Shown here one piece after another: positions 1-3,954 of a DNA stretch of 5,100 nt; the stretch's first letter is position 1, and each line of letters starts with the position of its first letter. The stretch is from Rhodanobacteraceae bacterium. GTDB lineage: Bacteria; Pseudomonadota; Gammaproteobacteria; Xanthomonadales; Rhodanobacteraceae. Under the pieces are notes generated by a model. The model was not told the origin of the DNA. It did not search any database and worked only from the letters and a program-made list of their open reading frames with translations. The stretch is from contig JAICHS010000190.1 in the NCBI GenBank assembly GCA_025924775.1, positions 1-5,100 on the forward strand. The letters are read 5' to 3'. A program made the translations under genes and the position numbers.

Positions 1-244
1 CCACGTGCGTGGAGGCGGAGATCAGCGGCGGAATGGAGGCGCCGAACAGGAACAGCTCGCCATGCTTGACCAAGGCGTACGCTTCGGAGAGGTTGATACG
101 GCCGGCGCGCAGGCTTTTCACTTCCCAGCCTTGCAGGGCGATGCCGGCCTCGTAGCGCTCGTCGATGTGGTACTCGTGGCGCGCGCGCTTGTTCAGCGCG
201 ATCGTCGAGGAACCCTTGCCGTCCTTTTCTTTCTTCTTTGCCAT
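1..244 (-). CDS. smpB: SsrA (tmRNA)-binding protein SmpB, 5' part only
   Basis: SmpB binds tmRNA and carries it into stalled ribosomes for trans-translation, the rescue pathway that tags incomplete proteins for degradation. Eighty-one N-terminal codons are visible, from the ATG at 244 leftward; the usual protein is about 155-165 residues, so roughly half lies outside the window. Family hallmarks are clear: a lysine-rich start (MAKKKEKDGKG), then ALNKRARHEYHI at about residues 16-27, the conserved GWEVKSLRAGR at about 40-50, and a FLFGASIPPL segment near 68-77 that forms part of the OB-fold beta barrel. The N-terminal lysine run is somewhat richer than in enterobacterial SmpB. It is divergent from ratA, with 62 bp between the start codons, an arrangement also known around E. 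coli smpB. No strong Shine-Dalgarno is visible ahead of the ATG. Identification is firm; only the C-terminal tail cannot be judged. Confidence 0.97.
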   Translation of the reverse strand, partial: MAKKKEKDGKGSSTIALNKRARHEYHIDERYEAGIALQGWEVKSLRAGRINLSEAYALVKHGELFLFGASIPPLISASTHV

Positions 245-250
245 GCTCGT

Positions 251-256
251 TACAAT
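251..256 (+). promoter_or_regulatory. Possible -10 element for ratA-rnfH
   Basis: TACAAT lies about 50 bases ahead of the ratA start in the short smpB/ratA spacer and matches the sigma70 -10 consensus at 5 of 6 positions. No convincing -35 hexamer lies 16-18 bases upstream, where the sequence is a pyrimidine-rich run inside the start of smpB. The spacer must also hold the smpB promoter on the other strand, but I could not pick one. Low confidence, based only on hexamer match and position. Confidence 0.25.
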
Positions 257-296
257 GGTGGTATGTGTCTTCGTGCGTCCGGTCCGGTGCGCACCC

Positions 297-301
297 AGGA
301 G
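297..301 (+). promoter_or_regulatory. Ribosome binding site deciding the ratA GTG start
   Basis: AGGAG sits 5 bases before the GTG at 307. It selects this GTG over the in-frame ATG at 238, which would add 23 residues unlike the family and would overlap the start of smpB on the opposite strand. Confidence 0.75.
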
Positions 302-306
302 AATCC

Positions 307-837
307 GTGCAGATCCACCGCCAGGCGTTGGTCCGTTTCACGCCGGAGCAGATGTTTGACCTCGTCAATGAGGTTGAAGCTTACCCGAGGCGCTTCCCGT
401 GGTGCCTTGGCGCCAACGTGTCCGAGCACGATGGCCAGCACCTCGTGGCGCGCCTGAACCTGCGGTTTGCCGGCGTCACCCAGCACTTTTCCACCCGCAA
501 CACCCTGGACCGGCCACACAGTATCCGGATGCAGTTTGTGGACGGCCCGTTCGACTGGTTGCGCGGCGTGTGGCAGTTCACGGCATTGGGCGGTGGGTCC
601 GGCCCCCGGGTCGAGTCGGGGACAGGCTCTGCGGACCCCCCTTCCCCGCAGGCGGGAGCAGGGGATACGAAGCGGCCTGCGGCCACAAACACGCCTGCGG
701 GTTGCAAGGTGTCGCTGGATCTCGATTTCGAGGTCAGCAACCGCCTCACCGGCTTCGCCTTCCGGTTGGGCTTCCAGAAGCTGGCCGACCGCATGGTGGA
801 CGACTTCTGCGCCGAGGCGAAACGGGCCTATGCCTGA
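307..837 (+). CDS. ratA: RatA-type START/Coq10-family protein with an in-frame insertion
   Basis: RatA belongs to the polyketide cyclase/START (Coq10-like) family. In E. coli it was described as a toxin that binds 50S subunits and blocks 70S assembly; a role linked to ubiquinone and respiration, as for Coq10, is the other view. The GTG start at 307 follows a good AGGAG and gives 176 residues. Family features: QIHRQALVRFTPEQMFDLVN at the N-terminus, then EAYPRRFPWC (about 24-33), FVDGPFDWLRGVWQF (about 77-91), KVSLDLDFEV (134-143) and the C-terminal helix FQKLADRMVDDF (156-167). The usual length is about 145 residues. The excess of about 32 residues is one block at about 95-132, rich in Gly, Pro, Ala and Thr, in the loop between two core beta strands, and its DNA is palindromic. 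The frame stays open and both flanks are conserved, so the protein is probably still made. The stop overlaps the rnfH start by 8 bases, so the two are probably cotranscribed and translationally coupled. Confidence 0.94.
   Translation: MQIHRQALVRFTPEQMFDLVNEVEAYPRRFPWCLGANVSEHDGQHLVARLNLRFAGVTQHFSTRNTLDRPHSIRMQFVDGPFDWLRGVWQFTALGGGSGPRVESGTGSADPPSPQAGAGDTKRPAATNTPAGCKVSLDLDFEVSNRLTGFAFRLGFQKLADRMVDDFCAEAKRAYA
589..702 (+). repeat. Palindromic insertion inside ratA (REP/MITE-like)
   Basis: This stretch encodes the part of RatA that relatives lack (residues about 95-132). It holds two adjacent inverted repeats. GGGTCCG at 595-601 pairs perfectly with CGGACCC at 632-638. CCCGC at 645-649 pairs with GCGGG at 652-656 across a two-base loop, and an outer stem pairs CCCCT (638-642) with AGGGG (660-664). 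The C-run, CCCGC, GCGGG, G-run pattern resembles the intergenic palindromic repeats common in xanthomonad genomes, though I cannot confirm a family. Boundaries are approximate, set from where protein similarity is lost and regained; no clear target-site duplication was seen. An expanded low-complexity loop that arose in place is the alternative. Confidence 0.55.
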
Positions 838-1117
838 GCCGCCGGTCGTGCGGGTGTCGCTGGTGTACGCTGAGCCCGAGCGCGTATTCAGTGTGACGCT
901 GGAATTGCCGGACGGTGCCACGGTCGCCGACGCCATCGACCGGTCCGGCATCCAGACCGCGCGTCCGGACATCGACATCCGCGCAGATCGCGTCGGCATC
1001 TTCTCGCGCAAGGCCACACGGGCCAGCCGCTTGCGCGATGGCGACCGCGTGGAAATCTACCGGCCGCTCAAGATCGACCCGAAGGAAGCGCGGCGGCGAA
1101 GGGCGGGAAAAACATAG
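830..1117 (+). CDS. rnfH: RnfH family small ubiquitin-like protein
   Basis: RnfH is a small beta-grasp protein of the ubiquitin/ThiS-like superfamily, paired with ratA in many proteobacteria; it was named from rnf clusters and its biochemical role is not settled. The ATG at 830 overlaps the ratA stop (ATGCCTGA) and gives 95 residues, the normal family length (E. coli about 96). Visible signatures are VRVSLVYAEPERVFSVTLEL at about 7-26, the GATVADAIDRSGI helix (29-41), PDIDIRADRVGIFSR (46-60) and the highly conserved GDRVEIYRPLKIDPKEARRRRA (about 71-92). It lacks a C-terminal Gly-Gly, so nothing suggests conjugation or thiocarboxylate chemistry. The 8-base overlap implies translational coupling to ratA. 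Identification is firm; function is inferred from family only. Confidence 0.95.
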   Translation: MPEPPVVRVSLVYAEPERVFSVTLELPDGATVADAIDRSGIQTARPDIDIRADRVGIFSRKATRASRLRDGDRVEIYRPLKIDPKEARRRRAGKT

Positions 1118-1133
1118 CGCAGACGCGACAACC

Positions 1134-1170
1134 GTTGCCAGACTCGCGCGCCCGGCGCTCGCCAGGCAAC
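1134..1170. other. Imperfect inverted repeat after rnfH
   Basis: GTTGCC at 1134-1139 pairs with GGCAAC at 1165-1170, and inside it GCGC at 1146-1149 pairs with GCGC at 1155-1158. It begins 16 bases after the rnfH stop in the convergent gap. It could slow or stop transcription from rnfH, but no T-run follows, so it is not a classic intrinsic terminator. Confidence 0.3.
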
Positions 1171-1208
1171 CCGGCCCTCGGCGTTCTGCCTCGGGCGTTC
1201 GAACGTGC

Positions 1209-1231
1209 GCGATCTGCCACTGTCAGATCGC
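1209..1231 (-). terminator. Hairpin just after bamE, possible terminator
   Basis: GCGATCTG at 1209-1216 and CAGATCGC at 1224-1231 form a perfect 8-bp stem with a 7-base loop. It starts 12 bases after the bamE stop on the minus strand. Position suggests transcript termination or 3'-end protection. There is no T-run on either side, so intrinsic termination is not proven. Part of it belongs to a sequence block also found after recN. Confidence 0.4.
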
Positions 1232-1240
1232 AAGCGCGTC
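1221..1240 (-). repeat. Post-stop shared block, bamE copy
   Basis: Read on the minus strand, 3 bases after the bamE stop comes GACGCGC, a 3-base gap, then CGATCTGACA. The same two blocks, with a 1-base gap, occur at the same distance after the recN stop (3934-3951). In this copy the second block forms one arm of the 8-bp hairpin at 1209-1231. Confidence 0.45.
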
Positions 1241-1243
1241 GGC

Positions 1244-1684
1244 TCAGCCACCCCCCTGCTTCTGCTTCTGTTCCAGCTCCTTCTGCTGTTGCTTGGTCAG
1301 GTTGCTGGGATACAGCGGGCCGTACTTGTGGCTTTCCCGCAGCAGTTCCTGGGGCGTTTCCTTCATGAAGTTGCCGTCGGTACGCACCAGGGTGTCGTTG
1401 TCGAAGTACAGGGTGAGCGTGCGCTCCTTGATGGCGCCGCCGCGGCGCTGCATGGTGGCGACGTAGTTCCACTGGTTGGCATCGAACGGGCTGACCACCG
1501 AGGGCGAACCCAGCAGCGCGACCACCTGCTGCTTGGTCAGGCCGGGTTTCAGTTCGCTGACGTTCTTGCCGATCAGCAGGTTGCCCTGCTGGACGTCGGG
1601 CTTGTAGATCACGTGGCAGGCGCCGAGGGTCAGGACGCTGGCACCGGCGAGCAGGAGGGCGGGAATCGTCTTGCGCATCGTCAT
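1244..1684 (-). CDS. bamE: Outer membrane assembly lipoprotein BamE (SmpA/OmlA family)
   Basis: BamE is a lipoprotein of the BAM complex, which folds beta-barrel proteins into the outer membrane; it stabilises BamA-BamD contacts. From the ATG at 1684 it has 146 residues. A short charged start and hydrophobic segment lead to the lipobox LGAC, lipidated Cys at 23. The SmpA/OmlA domain follows: YKPDVQQGN (about 27-35), the LKPGLTKQQVVALLGSP helix (about 46-62) and strands around NQWNYV and RTLTLYFD. Residues after about 109 form a charged tail ending in a Gln/Lys-rich stretch and GGG, longer than in E. coli BamE (113 residues). Starts at 1684 and 1678 are equally plausible because neither has a clear Shine-Dalgarno; a GTG at 1714 would put 10 more residues ahead of the signal peptide and lies in the promoter area. 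It is divergent from fur, as omlA-fur is in Pseudomonas aeruginosa. Confidence 0.95.
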   Translation of the reverse strand: MTMRKTIPALLLAGASVLTLGACHVIYKPDVQQGNLLIGKNVSELKPGLTKQQVVALLGSPSVVSPFDANQWNYVATMQRRGGAIKERTLTLYFDNDTLVRTDGNFMKETPQELLRESHKYGPLYPSNLTKQQQKELEQKQKQGGG

Positions 1685-1768
1685 CGGTTTGGCGGGGAAC
1701 AGCGAATGATACACTAGCGGCGTTCAAGGACGGATCGTAAGACACCACGCCGCCATCGGAGTTCAGGT
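1685..1768. promoter_or_regulatory. Shared divergent promoter region of bamE and fur
   Basis: Both start codons face outward from these 84 bp, so both promoters must lie here or run into the coding ends. For fur, TACACT at 1710-1715 is a fair -10 (4 of 6), with a weak TTGGCG at 1689-1694 as -35 (15-base spacing). For bamE on the minus strand, TAGTGT or TATCAT in the same bases could serve as -10, with TTACGA as a weak -35 at 18-base spacing to TAGTGT. The candidate -10 elements overlap. In Pseudomonas aeruginosa the omlA and fur promoters are reported to overlap. No good Fur box was seen. A GGAG at 1758-1761 is the fur ribosome binding site. Confidence 0.4.
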
Positions 1769-2173
1769 ATGGAATCGCAGGATCTGCGTAACGCCGGGTT
1801 GAAGGTGACCCATCCGCGTATCCGCGTGCTGGAGATCCTGGAGAACAGCCACGAGCATCTGACCGCCGAAAACATCTACAAGCTGCTACTGGAGGGCTCC
1901 GAGGACATCGGGTTGGCGACGGTGTATCGCGTGCTCACCCAGTTCGAAGCCGCCGGTCTTGCCATCAAGCACAACTTCGAGGGCGGGCAGGCCGTGTACG
2001 AGCTGGACCGTGGCCAGCACCACGATCACATGATCGACGTGACCACCGGCAAGGTCATCGAGTTCGTGAACGAGGACATCGAAAAGCTGCAACGCGAAAT
2101 CGCCGCGCAACACGGCTATGAGATCGCCGACCATTCGCTGGTGCTGTACGTGCGGCCCAAGAAAAAGAAATAG
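1769..2173 (+). CDS. fur: Ferric uptake regulator Fur
   Basis: Fur is the dimeric, Fe(II)-dependent repressor of iron-acquisition genes. At 134 residues it has the same length as Pseudomonas aeruginosa Fur and resembles it closely. The N-terminal winged helix includes LRNAGLKVTHPRIRVLEIL (6-24) and the recognition-helix region GLATVYRVLTQFEAAGL (48-64). All eight expected metal ligands are present: H84, D86, E105 and H122 for one site, H30, E78, H87 and E98 for the other. There is no cysteine anywhere: where enterobacterial Fur has a CxxC structural zinc site after HHDH, this protein reads HMIDVTTGKVIEF. This is the known cysteine-poor type of pseudomonads and xanthomonads. The ligand pattern and the DNA-binding helix favour Fur over Zur or PerR. 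GGAG lies 7 bases ahead of the ATG. It converges with the TPR gene, with 12 bp between stops. Confidence 0.98.
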   Translation: MESQDLRNAGLKVTHPRIRVLEILENSHEHLTAENIYKLLLEGSEDIGLATVYRVLTQFEAAGLAIKHNFEGGQAVYELDRGQHHDHMIDVTTGKVIEFVNEDIEKLQREIAAQHGYEIADHSLVLYVRPKKKK

Positions 2174-2185
2174 GCTCCACCAGCG

Positions 2186-3883
2186 TTATTGGATCTTCGC
2201 CAGCAGGGCTTCGAAGCGCTGGTTGGCGTGCAGCGACTCGAGTTCGCTGTCGTGCTCCATCCATGCGCGGTCTCCCCATCCGAGCCTGACGGCCTGTTCC
2301 AGCAAGTCGAGGGCGCGATCCTTTTCGCCTTGCATCGCGTAGAAGCACGCGCCGTTGTAGAGCACCACCGGTTCGTCGCGCCCTTGGACCAGGGCCTGCT
2401 CGGCCATTGCGAGGGCCTTTTGTTTCTCGCCCACCTGGTAGAGATTGTTGGCGCCGATTTGCAGCGCACGGGTGTCGTGCGGATTCAGCTTCAGATGGCG
2501 CTCGACCGTATTCAGCAAGCCGAGGCGCGTTTTCATCTCGTCCTGTTTCCGCCCGAGCGATGCATACGCCTGCGCAAGGAAGACGGGCGCCTGGTAATCG
2601 GCAGGGTTGACTTCCATGGCTCTGAGGTAGAGTTGCGCCGCCTTTTCGTAGTCACCGGCCGAAGAACATGCCAGCCCGAAGTAGTAATAGGCCTCGAACA
2701 GGTTGGCGTTGAGGTTGATTGCCGCGTCGAATTCCTGTTGCGCTTCGGTGTAGTTTTCGCGGATGAACAACGCCAGTCCGCGCGAGGCATGGGCCTCCGC
2801 CGAATCCACATCCAGTGCCAGCGCCTGTTCGCTGGCCCGGTTGGCACGCGTGGCGTTTTCCGTGCTCGCCTCGGCGTAGCGGTACAGCATCGAATAAGCG
2901 TCCGCCATGCCGGCGTAGGCCAGTGCGTATTTGGAATCGACGGCGATCGCCTGTTCGTACATGCGTATGGCGTGTTCGTAGTCGCGGCGGGCCATCGAGT
3001 ACATGTAGCTGCGGCCGCGCAGGTAATAGTCGTAGGCCTCGGGATCGGAGGTCGCGACGAATTGCATGGCGCGCCGTTCTTTGGGCGTCAACGTCACCTG
3101 CAGTGCCTTGACGATGCTGTGGGCGATGTCGTCCTGGATCGCGAACACGTCCTTCATCTCGCGATCGTAGGTTTCCGACCACAGATGCGTGTCGCTGTCG
3201 GCATCGATCAACTGGGCGGTGATGCGCACCCGGTCGCCGGCGCGGCGTACGCTGCCTTCCAGCACCGTGCCGACGTTCAATTCCCTGGCGACGGCTGGAA
3301 TGCTCGCCTCCTTGCCCTTGAACGCGAACGCGGATGTCCGCGAGGCCACTTTCAACTGCGGCAGTTTGCAAAGAAGGTTAAGGATTTCCTCGGAGATCCC
3401 GTCGCTGAAGTATTCGTTGTCGGGGGCGCCGCTCATGTTGACGAACGGCAGCACCGCGATGCTGCGGTGGCCAGGATTGGACCTGCTGGGTGGTTGCGGT
3501 GCTTCCGGGTGGGGTGTCGCGGCGGTCCCCGCTGCATGCGCGGAATGCGCGGCGACGGGGTCGCGCGCTGCCAGAGGTGTCGCGGTGTCCACGGCCGTGG
3601 TTGGTAGCGGGGACGGGTTGATGGCAGGGGTTCGCATTGCCCCATTCGGGCCGAGGTCGAACAACCAGGCCATGACCACCGCGGCGGGAAACCCCAAGAC
3701 CACCAGCGCGATCACGAACGTGACGGTCCACCCGGGCAGATTGAGGCCAGGCAGCATGGTCGCCGCGACCTCGATGATGACCCAGCCCACGATCACGTAG
3801 ACCACCACCACGCGGATTACGCGGCGGCGACGGAGCTCCGACCAGAGTCTTTCGAAAGAGGACGCCTGCGACGAGTCCGGCAT
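2186..3883 (-). CDS. Membrane-anchored TolB-like/TPR protein of unknown function
   Basis: A 565-residue protein from the ATG at 3883, preceded by a G-rich ribosome binding site. A short cytoplasmic start with basic residues (ELRRRRVIR, about 16-24) leads to two membrane helices (about 22-44 and 51-76) ending in MAWLFDLGPNG. A Pro/Ala/Thr-rich linker (about 85-138) follows. Next is a TolB N-terminal-like domain (about 139-262) with RSIAVLPFVNMSGAPDNEYF, GISEEILNLL, KVASRTSAFAFKGK, VLEGSVRRAGDRVRITAQLI and THLWSETYDREMKDVFAIQ. The rest (about 283-560) is TPR repeats, for example EAHASRGLALFIRENYTEA and EAYYYFGLACSSAGDYEKAA. Proteins with this layout are often labelled adenylate cyclase or transcriptional regulator because the same module follows such domains elsewhere; here there is neither a cyclase nor a DNA-binding domain. 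The linker and repeats are on the same side of the membrane as the N-terminus if there are two spans. A scaffold or sensing role is inference only. It has its own promoter and lies between fur and recN. Confidence 0.9.
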   Translation of the reverse strand: MPDSSQASSFERLWSELRRRRVIRVVVVYVIVGWVIIEVAATMLPGLNLPGWTVTFVIALVVLGFPAAVVMAWLFDLGPNGAMRTPAINPSPLPTTAVDTATPLAARDPVAAHSAHAAGTAATPHPEAPQPPSRSNPGHRSIAVLPFVNMSGAPDNEYFSDGISEEILNLLCKLPQLKVASRTSAFAFKGKEASIPAVARELNVGTVLEGSVRRAGDRVRITAQLIDADSDTHLWSETYDREMKDVFAIQDDIAHSIVKALQVTLTPKERRAMQFVATSDPEAYDYYLRGRSYMYSMARRDYEHAIRMYEQAIAVDSKYALAYAGMADAYSMLYRYAEASTENATRANRASEQALALDVDSAEAHASRGLALFIRENYTEAQQEFDAAINLNANLFEAYYYFGLACSSAGDYEKAAQLYLRAMEVNPADYQAPVFLAQAYASLGRKQDEMKTRLGLLNTVERHLKLNPHDTRALQIGANNLYQVGEKQKALAMAEQALVQGRDEPVVLYNGACFYAMQGEKDRALDLLEQAVRLGWGDRAWMEHDSELESLHANQRFEALLAKIQ

Positions 3884-3910
3884 GTTGCCCCCGCGCCACT
3901 TGCTTGCGCG

Positions 3911-3939
3911 AGCATACCGCAACCCGAACACAGTGTCAG
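3911..3939 (-). promoter_or_regulatory. Sigma70-type promoter for the TolB-like/TPR gene
   Basis: On the minus strand CTGACA (3939-3934, 5 of 6 to the -35 consensus) is followed after exactly 17 bases by TATGCT (3916-3911, 4 of 6 to the -10 consensus). Transcription would start near 3904, giving a leader of about 20 bases before the ATG at 3883. This is the best promoter match in the window and fits the only 71-bp gap between recN and the TPR gene. Confidence 0.6.
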
Positions 3940-3945
3940 ATCGGG
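3923..3945 (-). terminator. Weak hairpin after recN overlapping the next promoter
   Basis: On the minus strand CCCGA (3945-3941) can pair with TCGGG (3927-3923) around a 13-base loop that contains a small ACAC/GTGT match. It begins 9 bases after the recN stop and lacks a T-run. It may act as a weak terminator or 3' end, but it encloses the -35 of the TPR gene, so the pairing could be incidental. Confidence 0.25.
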
Positions 3946-3951
3946 CGCGTC
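3934..3951 (-). repeat. Post-stop shared block, recN copy
   Basis: Read on the minus strand, 3 bases after the recN stop comes GACGCGC, one base, then CGATCTGACA, matching the blocks placed the same way after bamE (1221-1240). Here the end of the second block is the CTGACA -35 of the TPR gene. Confidence 0.45.
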
Positions 3952-3954
3952 CGG

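Noticed and set aside
238..306. ATG at 238 as the ratA start
   Set aside because: It would overlap smpB and add 23 unrelated residues; the GTG at 307 has AGGAG at the right distance and begins where family similarity begins.
250..1017. Leftward open frame of 255 codons opposite ratA-rnfH
   Set aside because: Shadow of two overlapping, recognisable genes; no family features and no start signals.
307..1117. Reading ratA-rnfH as a toxin-antitoxin module
   Set aside because: RatA was described as a toxin in E. coli, but RnfH is not shown to be its antitoxin and the pair is a widely conserved housekeeping locus; context does not support a mobile toxin-antitoxin system.
1205..1717. Rightward open frame opposite bamE
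   Set aside because: Leucine-rich shadow of the bamE codons; bamE has a lipobox and a conserved domain.
2189..3607. Long rightward open frame of 472 codons opposite the TPR gene
   Set aside because: It is the antisense shadow of a high-GC gene with clear protein signatures on the other strand; the translation resembles no family.
2186..3883. Annotating the TPR protein as an adenylate cyclase
   Set aside because: No catalytic cyclase domain is present; only the accessory TolB-like and TPR part often found with such enzymes is seen.
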